Shown here: positions 32,774 through 44,701 of the stretch, one piece after another
Layout: each line of letters opens with the position of its first letter
Position numbering within the stretch: the first letter of the stretch is position 1
From: an uncultured Rhodospirillales bacterium
GTDB taxonomy: Bacteria; Pseudomonadota; Alphaproteobacteria; Azospirillales; Azospirillaceae
Direction: 5' to 3'
Assembly: GCA_903927615.1 (NCBI GenBank)
Contig: CAIYNU010000055.1
Span: forward strand, 1-64,000
Length of the DNA: 64,000 nucleotides
Translations under genes and position numbers: made by a program
Notes under the pieces: generated by a model
The model's input: the letters and a program-made list of their open reading frames with translations, nothing else
Database searches by the model: none
What the model was told of the DNA's origin: nothing

Positions 32774-33649
32774 TCACCTCACACCGGCAAGCCCAGTCTC
32801 CCCGACCAGACCTCCAGGCAAGCCAAAGTCCACCAGTTCAACATGCTCCAGCTTGCCAAGGTCAACCATGGGCTTGACCTTGATCACACGATCGCCGACG
32901 GCGGCAACCACCCCGATCGGCAAACCCACGGGAAACAATCCACCGTCGCCGGACGTCACCACCCGGTCCCCTACCGCCACGGACGCTTCGGGCGGCAGAT
33001 ACAACAGTCGCGGCTCATCCGAATTATCGCCAGCCAATACCGCCCGTTGCCGGGTGTTATTGTCCACCACCACCGGCACCCGGGCATTGATATCGGTGAT
33101 CAGCAGCACCCGTGCCGTCCACTCGCCAACTTCGACCACCCGTCCGATCATGCCGGCCCCGGCAACCGCCGCCTGCCCGCGCCGAACGCCGTCCCGCCGG
33201 CCAGCGGTCACCAGCACGTCGCGCAAGAACGGGCCACCCGGCGCCGCGATCAGGCGTGCGGAGATAAACGCCGCCGACGGGTCCGGCTTGTAATGGAGCA
33301 ACGAGCGCAAGCTGTTGTTCTCGGCTTCCAACCGCAACGCCACCTGCTTCCATTGCAGCAGCCGGGCGTTCTCCAATCTCAGTTCGCTGTTCTCCCGGTG
33401 AATTTCGCTGATCTCGACCACCGTTTCGACCATGCGGGCGGCGGTCGCCGCCGGCCGCGAGATCGCGTCGAGAATCGGCACAAAGGCATCGGTGACATGA
33501 GATCGCGCATCCTCGACCAGCGAGGGGTCGATCTTCCCCAGCATCATCAGAGCAATCGATGCCAGAACCAACAGCAAGAATGAAAACCGTTGAACCAGCG
33601 TCTTTAACGCCGTCAGCCTGGTCATCGATCTTGCGGTGCGTGGTTTCAC
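32774..33649 (-). CDS. mreC: Rod-shape-determining protein MreC
   Basis: A 291-residue bitopic protein; an internal ATG at 33625 could be the true start. A transmembrane helix (F-S-F-L-L-L-V-L-A-S-I-A-L-M-M-L) is followed by a coiled coil (I-H-R-E-N-S-E-L-R-L-E-N-A-R-L-L) and the beta-rich periplasmic domain with D-G-V-R-R-G-Q-A-A-V, G-M-I-G-R-V-V and V-G-D-R-V-V-T-S-G-D-G-G-L-F-P. MreC forms filaments in the periplasm and activates PBP2. It follows mreB after 113 bases. Confidence 0.95.
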   Translation of the reverse strand: MKPRTARSMTRLTALKTLVQRFSFLLLVLASIALMMLGKIDPSLVEDARSHVTDAFVPILDAISRPAATAARMVETVVEISEIHRENSELRLENARLLQWKQVALRLEAENNSLRSLLHYKPDPSAAFISARLIAAPGGPFLRDVLVTAGRRDGVRRGQAAVAGAGMIGRVVEVGEWTARVLLITDINARVPVVVDNNTRQRAVLAGDNSDEPRLLYLPPEASVAVGDRVVTSGDGGLFPVGLPIGVVAAVGDRVIKVKPMVDLGKLEHVELVDFGLPGGLVGETGLAGVR

Positions 33650-33762
33650 GATAATATTCCATAATTATCGTTCAAGGCCAGCCGCGCTGAATACCTGTAG
33701 CGACGTCCTGACGCGGCCTTAACTAGCCGCACCGTCAGAGACACCGATCACAGAGTACAGGA

Positions 33763-36517
<2,755 letters not shown>

Positions 36518-36841
36518 GGCGGAAATCCTTAGAGGGTCTCTCTCGGTACCCGGGAGTGACGACCCATCGCAAGGAAATTTGGGCGCCGGCCCGATGCCGT
36601 CGAGTCGGAACCGCCGGAAGTCCCGGCAGCCCTCGCGCTCAAAGCTTGCCGCAAACCCCGGTTTCGGTTCTTTCATGGCCCAATTCGTTTCGAGCTGATA
36701 ACCTCGGGTCCATGGACGCGCCGCGCGCCAAAGCTGGGACAGCCCCATGACTGCCAAACCGGGTCCCGTTGTGCTGAACCTTCCGCAAGCCACGCGCGCC
36801 GACATCGCCGGCCCTTGCCGCCGGCATTGGAGTCAGGCCTC
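36518..36841. other. 324-base divergent intergenic region
   Basis: Between leftward leuA and the rightward repeat protein. Frames reaching into it from leuA are not preceded by ribosome binding sites. No leader peptide rich in leucine codons was found, so leu attenuation of the enterobacterial type is not supported. GGAG lies 9 bases before the ATG at 36842. Confidence 0.45.
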
Positions 36842-37471
36842 ATGAGTGCATCGGCGGTCCTCAAGCTTCAGAAAGTCGGCTTCACCATTGATCAGGTCGA
36901 GGCCCTGGCCGACTTCATGGATACCCAGGCCGCAAGCAAGACGGACCTGATGGAGGTCAAGGCAGAACTCAAGAGCGATATCGCCGCAGTCAAGGCGGAC
37001 CTGGCGGAGGTCAAGGCAGAACTCAAGAGCGAGATCGCCGCAGTCAAGGCGGACCTGGCGGAGGTCAAGGCAGAACTCAAGAGCGAAATCGCCGCAGTCA
37101 AGGCGGACCTGACGGAGGTCAAGGCGGACCTCAAGAGCGAGATCGCCGCAGTCAAGGCGGAACTCAAGAGCGAGATCGCCGCAGTCAAGGCGGAACTCAA
37201 GAGCGATATCGTCGCGCTCAGAACCGAACTCAAAGGCGATATCGTCGCGCTCAGAACCGAACTCAAGAGCGATGTCGCCGCGGTCAAGGCGGACCTGATG
37301 GAGGTCAAGGCGGAACTCAAAGGCGATATCGCTGGGCTCAGAACCGAACTCAAAAGCGATATCGCCACGGTCGGGGCCAATCTGTTAAAGACCATCATCA
37401 GTGCGATGGCCGTCAATTCGGCGGTCGTGCTCGGCGCCATGTTCGGACTTGCCAAACTGCTCGGCCACTAG
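36842..37471 (+). CDS. Tandem-repeat coiled-coil protein with C-terminal membrane anchor (DUF1640-like)
   Basis: A 209-residue protein from the ATG at 36842. Residues about 5-35 (V-L-K-L-Q-K-V-G-F-T-I-D-Q-V-E-A-L-A-D-F-M) form the CCDC90/DUF1640-like head. Then comes a highly repetitive stretch of 11-residue units such as E-V-K-A-E-L-K-S-E-I-A-A-V-K-A-D-L, encoded by near-identical 33-base repeats. A C-terminal hydrophobic helix (A-V-N-S-A-V-V-L-G-A-M-F-G-L) should anchor it in a membrane. Relatives include the mitochondrial MCU regulator family; bacterial roles are unknown. The near-perfect DNA repeats suggest recent expansion. Confidence 0.8.
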   Translation: MSASAVLKLQKVGFTIDQVEALADFMDTQAASKTDLMEVKAELKSDIAAVKADLAEVKAELKSEIAAVKADLAEVKAELKSEIAAVKADLTEVKADLKSEIAAVKAELKSEIAAVKAELKSDIVALRTELKGDIVALRTELKSDVAAVKADLMEVKAELKGDIAGLRTELKSDIATVGANLLKTIISAMAVNSAVVLGAMFGLAKLLGH

Positions 37472-37624
37472 GGGACCACGAGACCATTATCGGAACGACA
37501 GCGTTTCGATCAGACCACCAGCCGCCCCGATCTCAACACCGGCCTCGCTGACGCCGGAACCGAAATCCTCAACCGGGCTTGTGCCTCATGGCCCGCCCCG
37601 CTTCAAGCTGCTAAGGTGCCAGGC

Positions 37625-38212
37625 ATGTTCACGGGAATCATCACGCATATCGGCGAGGTCTCCGCCATCGAGCGCGGGGGGGATATCCGCTTCACCATTG
37701 CCAGCGGCCTCGACACCGCCGAGGTGCCGCTGGGGGCGTCCATCGCCTGCAACGGCGTCTGCCTGACCGTGATCGACCGCGACTTCGGCTGGTTTGCCGT
37801 CCAGGCCTCGACCGAGACTCTCAACCGGACCACCCTTTGCGCCTGGACCGAGGGCACGCCGGTTAACCTGGAACGGTCGCTGCGGCTGGGCGACGAGTTG
37901 GGCGGGCATCTGGTGTTCGGCCATGTGGACGGCGTGGTCGAGGTGATGGAAATCACGCCGGTCGGCGGCAGCCTGCGATTCGAGTTCGAAGCGCCGCCCG
38001 AATTTGCCCGGTTCATCGCGGTCAAGGGCAGCGTGGCCCTTGACGGCGTCTCGCTAACGGTCAATGAAGTGGCCGGCTGCCGGTTTTTCATCAACATCAT
38101 TCCCCACACACAGCAATGCACCACATTCGGCTCCATGACTCAGGGACGGGCAATCAATCTCGAAGTGGACATGCTGGCGCGCTATGTCGCGCGCCTGACC
38201 GAGGCAGTGTGA
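37625..38212 (+). CDS. ribE: Riboflavin synthase alpha chain
   Basis: A 195-residue enzyme that turns two 6,7-dimethyl-8-ribityllumazine molecules into riboflavin. The start M-F-T-G-I-I-T-H-I-G-E-V is the family signature, and two lumazine-binding barrels follow (C-N-G-V-C-L-T-V in the first, L-D-G-V-S-L-T-V-N-E in the second). The ATG at 37625 was chosen over a GTG nine bases earlier because it begins that signature. It starts the ribE-ribBA-ribH run; ribD, usually upstream, is not present. The upstream 150 bases show no FMN riboswitch consensus that could be recognised. Confidence 0.96.
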   Translation: MFTGIITHIGEVSAIERGGDIRFTIASGLDTAEVPLGASIACNGVCLTVIDRDFGWFAVQASTETLNRTTLCAWTEGTPVNLERSLRLGDELGGHLVFGHVDGVVEVMEITPVGGSLRFEFEAPPEFARFIAVKGSVALDGVSLTVNEVAGCRFFINIIPHTQQCTTFGSMTQGRAINLEVDMLARYVARLTEAV

Positions 38213-38220
38213 CGCCCGAC

Positions 38221-39381
38221 ATGCTCTCGGCCCTGTCGTCCAGCGAAGAGATCATCAACGAGGCCCGTCAGGGCCGGATGGTGATTCTGGTCGACGACGA
38301 AGACCGGGAAAACGAGGGCGATCTGGTGATCCCGGGCGATGCCGCGTCGCCCGAAGCGATCAATTTCATGATCCGCTTCGGGCGTGGTTTGGTGTGCCTG
38401 GCGCTCCCGCGCGAGCGGGTCGAGCAGTTGCGCCTGCCCCTGATGACCCGGCACAACCAGACCCGCCACCAGACCGCCTTCACCACCTCGATCGAAGCCC
38501 GGGTCGGGGTGACCACCGGCATTTCCGCTGCCGATCGCGCCCGCACCATTCAGGCCGCCATCGATCCCCTTGCCGCGGCACACGATCTGGTGAGTCCCGG
38601 CCATGTGTTTCCGCTGGTGGCTCGGGACGGCGGCGTGCTGGTGCGGGCCGGCCATACCGAAGCGGCGGTGGACATTGCCCGACTGGCCGGGCGTTCGCCC
38701 GCGGGCGTGATCTGCGAGATTCTCAACGACGACGGCACCATGGCCCGGTTACCCGATCTGGTGCCGTTCGCCCAGTACCACGGACTCAAGATCGGCACCA
38801 TCGCCGATCTGATCGGTTACCGCCGGCGCACCGAAACCCTGATCGAACGGACCCTCGACACGGAAATCGTCAGCCGCTACGGCGGACGCTTCCGGCTGGT
38901 CACCTATCGCAACACCGTCTCGGGCATCGAGCATGCGGCCCTGATTCGCGGTGATGTCGGTGACGGCGCACCGGTTCTGGTCCGAATGCATGCCCACGAC
39001 CTGCTGGACGATGTCATCGCCGAACAAAGCGGCGGACGCGACGCCAATCTGCAAGCCGCCATGGCCATGATCGCCGAAGCCGGTCGGGGGGTGGTGGTTA
39101 TGCTGTGCGACCCGCCGGAAAAACCGTTGGTCGAGCGGATCCAGGCGCGGCTGTCCCGAACGGCGCCGCCGGGGGCCGAATTGCGCGATTATGGCGTCGG
39201 GGCGCAAATCCTGCTGGACCTGGGCGTCCGGCATATGGTCCTGCTGTCCAATCATCGCCGTACCATCATCGGTCTCGACGGCTACGGCCTGACGGTGGTC
39301 GGCCATCGGCCGATCGCGGTCGAAGCGGCGCTGTCCGGACTTAAGAAAACCGCCATTGGGGAAACCGCCGTCGATGGTTGA
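38221..39381 (+). CDS. ribBA: RibBA: DHBP synthase with degenerate GTP cyclohydrolase II domain
   Basis: About 386 residues from the ATG at 38221; a GTG at 38209 overlapping the ribE stop is an alternative. The N-terminal 3,4-dihydroxy-2-butanone-4-phosphate synthase half has D-D-E-D-R-E-N-E-G-D-L and R-x-G-H-T-E-A-A-V-D, both essential. The C-terminal half has the GTP cyclohydrolase II fold (L-R-D-Y-G-V-G-A-Q-I-L, G-L-D-G-Y-G-L) but lacks the three zinc cysteines: the C-x10-C-x-C position reads H-D-L-L-D-D-V-I-A-E-Q-S-G-G-R-D. It should therefore supply only the four-carbon precursor. Similar loss is known in other alphaproteobacterial RibBA proteins. Confidence 0.94.
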   Translation: MLSALSSSEEIINEARQGRMVILVDDEDRENEGDLVIPGDAASPEAINFMIRFGRGLVCLALPRERVEQLRLPLMTRHNQTRHQTAFTTSIEARVGVTTGISAADRARTIQAAIDPLAAAHDLVSPGHVFPLVARDGGVLVRAGHTEAAVDIARLAGRSPAGVICEILNDDGTMARLPDLVPFAQYHGLKIGTIADLIGYRRRTETLIERTLDTEIVSRYGGRFRLVTYRNTVSGIEHAALIRGDVGDGAPVLVRMHAHDLLDDVIAEQSGGRDANLQAAMAMIAEAGRGVVVMLCDPPEKPLVERIQARLSRTAPPGAELRDYGVGAQILLDLGVRHMVLLSNHRRTIIGLDGYGLTVVGHRPIAVEAALSGLKKTAIGETAVDG

Positions 39382-39838
39382 TACACCCACGCTGCTGATC
39401 GTCGAAGCCCGCTTCTACGAAGACATCGCCGACGAACTGGTCCGCGGCGCGGTAGCCGAGATCGATCAGGCCGGCGCCACCTACGAACGCCTGTCGGTCC
39501 CCGGGGCGTTCGAGATTCCGGCAGCGATTCGCTTTGCCGTAACGTCGATGGAGTACTATTCGGGCCGCCGCCGGTTCGACGGCTACGTCGCGTTGGGGTG
39601 CGTCATTCGCGGCGAGACCACACATTATGATTATGTCTGTGCCGAAAGCGCCCGCGGCCTTCAAGACTTGGCGTTAACGCATACCCTGGCCATCGGTTAC
39701 GGCATCCTGACCGTGGAAAATCGGGAACAGGCCTGGGCTCGGGCCTCGGTCAAGCACAAGAACAAAGGCGGCGGTGCCGCCCGCGCCTGCCTTGACATGA
39801 TCGAGTTGAAGCGCCACTTCCGGCTTTATCCTCGATAA
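39374..39838 (+). CDS. ribH: 6,7-dimethyl-8-ribityllumazine synthase
   Basis: A 154-residue lumazine synthase from the ATG at 39374, which overlaps the ribBA stop by eight bases. Motifs: G-A-F-E-I-P-A-A-I, G-C-V-I-R-G-E-T-T-H-Y-D-Y-V-C and N-R-E-Q-A-W-A-R-A, then K-G-G-G-A-A-R-A-C. It joins the four-carbon and pyrimidine precursors, making the substrate of RibE; family members form pentamers or icosahedral shells. The overlap indicates coupled translation. nusB follows after 10 bases. Confidence 0.96.
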   Translation: MVDTPTLLIVEARFYEDIADELVRGAVAEIDQAGATYERLSVPGAFEIPAAIRFAVTSMEYYSGRRRFDGYVALGCVIRGETTHYDYVCAESARGLQDLALTHTLAIGYGILTVENREQAWARASVKHKNKGGGAARACLDMIELKRHFRLYPR

Positions 39839-39848
39839 TCGGACCACC

Positions 39849-40424
39849 ATGCCCCCCCCCCATAAGGTCGCGCCCCCCCCCCAGAAGGCCGCGTCCTCCC
39901 CCCACAAGGCCGCCGGTCGCAATCGGCGCGGTCGCGGCTCCGCCAAGGCGCGGCGCAACGCCGCCCGACTCGCCGCGGTTCAGGTGCTTTACCAGATCGA
40001 ACTCCTGGGAGCCGAGCCCGAGGCCGCCCTGACCGAATTCCTTCAGCACCGGCTTGGCCACGAGGTCGATGGCGTCTCCTACGTCGCGGCCGACCCGCCC
40101 TTGCTGTCAGCCATCGTCCGCGGCGCCAGCGTCCGACGGGCGGACATCGACGGGATCCTGTCCGCGGCCCTCGACCCGCGGATGCCCCTCGACCGGATCG
40201 AATTGCTGATGCGGGCGATCCTGCGGGCCGGCGCATTCGAGTTGCTGGCCCATGCCGAGATCCACCCGCGCATCATCCTCAGCGGCTATGTCGAAATCGC
40301 TCATGCGTTCTATCAGGGGCGCGAGCCGGGGGTCATTAACGGTGTGCTCGACCACATTGCCCACCGGCTACGTGCCGAAGAACTGAGTCGACCGGAGCCG
40401 CGCGGTGACGATCCCGAAGACTGA
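39849..40424 (+). CDS. nusB: Transcription antitermination protein NusB
   Basis: A 191-residue all-helical protein that joins NusE on boxA RNA for rRNA antitermination. The core begins R-R-N-A-A-R-L-A-A-V-Q-V-L-Y-Q-I-E and ends G-V-I-N-G-V-L-D-H-I-A. The first 30 residues are a non-conserved proline/lysine tail encoded across two runs of ten cytosines (39852-39861 and 39873-39882). The gene order ribH-nusB-thiL is common in proteobacteria. The last 20 bases overlap the thiL start, so translation is coupled. Confidence 0.94.
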   Translation: MPPPHKVAPPPQKAASSPHKAAGRNRRGRGSAKARRNAARLAAVQVLYQIELLGAEPEAALTEFLQHRLGHEVDGVSYVAADPPLLSAIVRGASVRRADIDGILSAALDPRMPLDRIELLMRAILRAGAFELLAHAEIHPRIILSGYVEIAHAFYQGREPGVINGVLDHIAHRLRAEELSRPEPRGDDPED

Positions 40425-41544
40425 AAACGCCAGCCCAGAACCATGCGCCCTGGGTGAGTTCGGCCGAATCGCGCGATACCTGCGTCCCCTCGCCGCCGGC
40501 TGTCCGGGGGCCCTCAATCTCACCGACGATGCTGCCGTGCTGCCGGTGCCGCCGGGTTACGAGTTGGTGGTCACCACCGATGCCATGGTTGCCGGCATCC
40601 ATTTCTTTCCCGACGACTCGCCCGACGACATCGCGGCAAAATTACTGCGAGTCAACCTGTCCGACCTGGCAGCTATGGGAGCGGCGCCGTTCGCCTATAC
40701 CCTGGTGCTGGCGCTCCCTCCTACCTTACAGGAGGACTGGCTGGCCGCCTTCTGCGCCGGCCTCAAATCCGATCAGGCCCGCTACGGCATTCCGTTGGCC
40801 GGCGGCGACTCGGTTTCGACTCCGGGCCCCATCACCCTTTCGGTGACAGCCCTGGGGCTGGTGCCGTGTGGTCGGGCCCTGACCCGACGGGTGCGTGGTC
40901 CCGTCGACCGAGTCGCGGAACAAAGAGTGTTCGTAACCGGAACAATCGGCGACGCGGCGCTGGGTCTGGCGCTGGCAGAAGGCCGCCTGGGCTCGCCGCC
41001 CGTCTCTGCCGACGCCGCGGCCATGCTGATCGCCCGTCTGCGCCGGCCGGAGCCGCGTCTGGGACTGGGATTGGCCTTACGGGACATGGCCACCGCGGCC
41101 ATCGATATCTCTGACGGGTTAATCGCCGACCTCGGCCACATTGCCGAGGTGACCGGATGCTCAGCCATCATTGAAGGCGCCCGTCTGCCACTGTCGGCGG
41201 CGGCGCGGTCGCTGCTGGACTGGCGGCCGGACTTACTGGCCTCGGTGGTCGGCGGCGGAGATGATTATGAGCTGGTGTTCACGGCCCCAGCCGGCGACCG
41301 TGCGACGGTGGCGGCGTTAGCCGCTCAGCACGGGGTCGCCATCACCGAAATCGGCCGGCTGACGTCCGCCCCAACTGGTCAGGTTGAGATTCTCGACTTT
41401 GATGGCCAACCTCTGGCACTAACGCGGCGCGGCTGGAACCACTTTACCGGCGCTGATCGGCCGGTCGCCATGGGCACCTTTGACCCGCCCCCCCCGATAA
41501 CCCAAGCTGGGTGCGCGAGAACCCCGGGACGAGATCAACGATGA
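40405..41544 (+). CDS. thiL: Thiamine-monophosphate kinase
   Basis: A 379-residue enzyme that phosphorylates thiamine monophosphate to the pyrophosphate cofactor. The GTG start at 40405 lies inside nusB. Motifs: L-T-D-D-A-A-V-L, T-T-D-A-M-V-A-G-I-H-F, R-V-N-L-S-D-L-A-A-M-G-A, G-G-D-S-V-S-T-P-G and D-I-S-D-G-L. The last 30 residues form a proline-rich tail beyond the usual end. Its stop overlaps the next ATG (ATGA). Confidence 0.95.
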   Translation: MTIPKTENASPEPCALGEFGRIARYLRPLAAGCPGALNLTDDAAVLPVPPGYELVVTTDAMVAGIHFFPDDSPDDIAAKLLRVNLSDLAAMGAAPFAYTLVLALPPTLQEDWLAAFCAGLKSDQARYGIPLAGGDSVSTPGPITLSVTALGLVPCGRALTRRVRGPVDRVAEQRVFVTGTIGDAALGLALAEGRLGSPPVSADAAAMLIARLRRPEPRLGLGLALRDMATAAIDISDGLIADLGHIAEVTGCSAIIEGARLPLSAAARSLLDWRPDLLASVVGGGDDYELVFTAPAGDRATVAALAAQHGVAITEIGRLTSAPTGQVEILDFDGQPLALTRRGWNHFTGADRPVAMGTFDPPPPITQAGCARTPGRDQR

Positions 41545-42002
41545 AGGGTGCCATTCTCATGGTGGTCGGCCTCATCATGCTGGCCGGCGCCGCCGTCGGG
41601 GGCTGGTTTGCCTATCAGAAATATGTCGCCCCGCCGGCCGAAAACGCCGAGCAAACAAAAGCGAAAAAGCAGCCCGAACCCCCGCCGATCTATGTCCGCC
41701 TGTCCCCTTTTACCGTCCCTGCGATCGGCGCCGAACGGCCTGAACAACTGATCACCTTTGTCATCGTCCTGCTGGTGAGCAACCAAACCGCCGAGAGCGA
41801 GGTCAACGACCGGATGCCGCGAGTCATGGATACCTTTCTGACCACGCTGTACGCCTCTATCGACGAAGGTGAAATGATCAATGGCAGTCTGGTTGATGTT
41901 TCCGGTGTCAAAAAACGGTTACAAGCCGCGTGCAACCGTTTGCTCGGAAACGATGTCGTAAAGGAAGTGCTGGTCCAGACCGTGCTGCAACGCCGTTTTT
42001 GA
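41541..42002 (+). CDS. FliL-like single-pass membrane protein
   Basis: A 153-residue protein starting at the ATG in the ATGA overlap with thiL. An N-terminal helix (A-I-L-M-V-V-G-L-I-M-L-A-G-A-A) is followed by a linker and a FliL-like periplasmic domain: Y-V-R-L-S-P-F-T-V-P, L-I-T-F-V-I-V-L-L-V-S-N, D-R-M-P-R-V-M-D-T-F-L-T-T-L and N-R-L-L-G-N-D-V-V-K-E-V-L. FliL proteins sit at the flagellar stator; members in non-flagellar operons like this one have unknown roles. Linked to the riboflavin/thiamine block by overlap, followed by hppA after 173 bases. Confidence 0.82.
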   Translation: MKGAILMVVGLIMLAGAAVGGWFAYQKYVAPPAENAEQTKAKKQPEPPPIYVRLSPFTVPAIGAERPEQLITFVIVLLVSNQTAESEVNDRMPRVMDTFLTTLYASIDEGEMINGSLVDVSGVKKRLQAACNRLLGNDVVKEVLVQTVLQRRF

Positions 42003-42175
42003 TCCGAGCAGGGCTTCAGCCGGATCAACTCCGGGAAACGCCGTCTCAACCGTTGCATTGTGACGATCGCTCCGGCATGCTGGGCCTACACAAGGCCCGG
42101 CCAGATCCGGCGTCATGACGACGGATCTGAGCAACGGGGAATCCCAAGAAGTTCCAAAGAAACTCGGGGGGCTCT

Positions 42176-44314
42176 ATGACTCTTGCTTTTGTCTTCGTCA
42201 TTCTCTGCGGTTTGCTGGCGCTGGCTTACGGCGTCTATGCAGGCCGACAGGTAATGGCGGCGAGTGCCGGTACCGCGCGCATGCAAGAAATTGCAAGCGC
42301 CGTTCAGGAAGGCGCCCAGGCGTACCTGAACCGGCAATACACCACCATCGCCATGGTCGGCGTGGTCATCGCCATCCTGCTGTCGGTCACGCTTGGACCC
42401 AAGACCGGCGTCGGATTCCTGATCGGCGCCATCCTGTCGGGTGCGGCCGGTTACATCGGCATGAACGTGTCGGTACGGGCCAACGTTCGGGTTGCCGACG
42501 CCTGTACACGCGGGCTGGCTGACGGGTTGGACCTCGCCTTCAAGTCGGGCGCCATCACCGGGCTGCTGGTGGTCGGTCTTGGCCTGCTGGGCGTCACCAG
42601 CTACTATTACGCCCTGACCAACATGATCGATCCGGCGATGGATCCCGAGATTGCCCGGCGCGGTGTGATCGAAGGTCTGGTCGCCCTCAGCTTCGGCGGC
42701 TCGTTGATTTCGATCTTCGCCCGTCTTGGCGGCGGTATCTTCACCAAGGGCGCCGACGTGGGCGCCGATCTGGTCGGTAAGGTCGAAGCCGGCATTCCCG
42801 AAGATGATCCCCGCAATCCGGCCGTGATCGCCGACAACGTCGGCGACAATGTTGGCGACTGCGCCGGCATGGCTGCCGACCTTTTCGAAACCTACGTCGT
42901 GACGATCGTCGGCGGCATGTTGCTGGCCGCCATCCTGTTCACCGGTGCGGACCAGACCAACCTGATGTTCTACCCGCTGCTGGTCGGCGGCGTGTGCATC
43001 ATCGGCTCGGTTGCCGGCACCTTCTTCGTCAAACTCGGCGCTTCCAAAAATATTATGGGCGCGCTCTACAAGGGCCTGATCTACAGCGGTCTCATCTCGC
43101 TGGTGCTGATCTTCGTGGCAACCCTGGCCCTGGTCGGCCTCACCACCGACTTTACGGTCAACGTCCACACCGCAACCGGCGCCGGCCTCAAGGTCAATGG
43201 CTGGTCGCTGTTCGAATGCTCGCTGATCGGCCTGGTCGTGGTGGGCCTGCTGTGCTGGATCACCGAGTACTACACCGGCACCGACTACCGTCCGGTCAAG
43301 AGTGTGGCCAAGGCCTGTGAAACCGGCCACGCCACCAACATCATCCAAGGTCTCGCGGTCTCCATGGAGGCCACGGCACTGCCGGTGATCGTGATCAGCA
43401 TCGCCATCGTTCTGGCTTACAATGTCGCGGGTATCTTCGGCGTCGGTATCGCCGCTACCGCCATGCTGGCGCTCGCCGGTATCGTGGTCGCCCTCGACGC
43501 CTTCGGCCCGGTCACCGACAATGCCGGCGGCATCGCCCAGATGGCCGGCCTGCCCAAGGAAGTCCGTGTCCTGACCGACGCGCTGGATGCGGTCGGCAAC
43601 ACCACCAAGGCCGTGACCAAGGGCTACGCCATCGGTTCGGCCGGCCTTGCCGCACTGGTGTTGTTCGCCGCCTACATTCAGGACCTCCGGTACTACTTCC
43701 CGAACCTCGACGTGAAGTTCGAACTGAACGACCCGTATGTGGTGATCGGCCTGTTCCTCGGCGGTTTGCTGCCCTACCTGTTCGGGGCCATGGGCATGAC
43801 CGCGGTCGGCCGCGCCGCCGGTTCGGTGGTGGTGGAAGTCCGCCGTCAGTTCCGCGAAATCCCCGGCATCATGGAAGGCACCGGCAAGCCGGAATACGGT
43901 CGCGCCGTGGACCTGCTGACCAAGGCCGCCATCAAGGAAATGATCATTCCGTCGATGCTGCCGGTGTTTGCTCCGGTGGTGTTGTTCTTCGTGGTCAAGC
44001 TGACCACCGGTTCCTCAACCGCGGCCTTCACTGCGGTTGGCGCCATGCTGCTCGGCGTGATCGTTACCGGCCTGTTCGTCGCCCTCTCGATGACCTCGGG
44101 TGGCGGCGCTTGGGATAATGCCAAGAAGCTGATTGAAGAAGGCCACCATGGCGGCAAAGGTTCCGAGGCCCACAAGGCCGCGGTGACCGGCGACACCGTC
44201 GGCGATCCCTACAAGGACACCGCCGGCCCGGCGGTCAACCCGATGATCAAGATCACCAACATCGTCGCCCTGCTGATGCTGGCCATCCTGGCCCACCTGC
44301 ACATCGGCGGTTAA
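42176..44314 (+). CDS. hppA: K+-insensitive proton-translocating inorganic pyrophosphatase
   Basis: A 712-residue polytopic membrane enzyme that pumps protons while hydrolysing pyrophosphate. Substrate and metal motifs are complete: [31 protein letters not shown], and D-N-A-G-G-I-A-Q-M and [13 protein letters not shown] in the second half. The segment [10 protein letters not shown] has Lys where potassium-dependent enzymes have Ala, marking the K+-independent class, as in Rhodospirillum rubrum. It conserves energy under low-light or low-energy conditions. A GGGGGG-rich ribosome binding site precedes the ATG, and strong hairpins follow. Confidence 0.97.
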   Translation: MTLAFVFVILCGLLALAYGVYAGRQVMAASAGTARMQEIASAVQEGAQAYLNRQYTTIAMVGVVIAILLSVTLGPKTGVGFLIGAILSGAAGYIGMNVSVRANVRVADACTRGLADGLDLAFKSGAITGLLVVGLGLLGVTSYYYALTNMIDPAMDPEIARRGVIEGLVALSFGGSLISIFARLGGGIFTKGADVGADLVGKVEAGIPEDDPRNPAVIADNVGDNVGDCAGMAADLFETYVVTIVGGMLLAAILFTGADQTNLMFYPLLVGGVCIIGSVAGTFFVKLGASKNIMGALYKGLIYSGLISLVLIFVATLALVGLTTDFTVNVHTATGAGLKVNGWSLFECSLIGLVVVGLLCWITEYYTGTDYRPVKSVAKACETGHATNIIQGLAVSMEATALPVIVISIAIVLAYNVAGIFGVGIAATAMLALAGIVVALDAFGPVTDNAGGIAQMAGLPKEVRVLTDALDAVGNTTKAVTKGYAIGSAGLAALVLFAAYIQDLRYYFPNLDVKFELNDPYVVIGLFLGGLLPYLFGAMGMTAVGRAAGSVVVEVRRQFREIPGIMEGTGKPEYGRAVDLLTKAAIKEMIIPSMLPVFAPVVLFFVVKLTTGSSTAAFTAVGAMLLGVIVTGLFVALSMTSGGGAWDNAKKLIEEGHHGGKGSEAHKAAVTGDTVGDPYKDTAGPAVNPMIKITNIVALLMLAILAHLHIGG

Positions 44315-44321
44315 TGCCGGT

Positions 44322-44417
44322 CCCCGGGGATACTTCCCCGGGGCAAGCAATCCCGGCCGCAAGGGTTCGCCCTTGCGGCCGACTCTTCGGGGAGCCCTTC
44401 GGGGCTCCCTTTTTTTT
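44322..44417 (+). terminator. Three consecutive hairpins ending with a T-tract after hppA
   Basis: Three stem-loops follow the hppA stop: 44322-44330 with 44335-44343 (9 base pairs), 44355-44365 with 44370-44380 (11 base pairs, TTCG loop), and 44390-44397 with 44402-44409 (8 base pairs, TTCG loop) followed by eight T. The third is a textbook intrinsic terminator; the first two may stabilise the hppA message. Confidence 0.9.
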
Positions 44418-44701
44418 GCCCGCCAATCTCGAGTCGGCTTCTACCCGTGATCCTGAAGCCTCGGGGCCGCGCACCGACCCGCGGTTCGACCCAGTCCGCA
44501 CGGAGTACCGGCTAACCTCCTCATTTCTCGAACATTTCTTATTTTAGACAAATGCTCCTGAACTACTCACTGGCGCCTTTATCCTTGACGGTTTTGGTTA
44601 AGTCCTATTAACCTTTAACACCATGATCCACCGCATCGGTGACCTGACGATAGCGGCGGAATACGACATCCCGCTGTTCGAAACCGCCCGGAGGAAGAAC
44701 G

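Noticed and set aside
36518-36841. Leucine leader peptide/attenuator before leuA
   Set aside because: No short frame with a run of leucine codons next to terminator-like stems was seen.
37472-37624. FMN riboswitch before ribE
   Set aside because: No sequence resembling the conserved RFN element was found in the 150 bases upstream.
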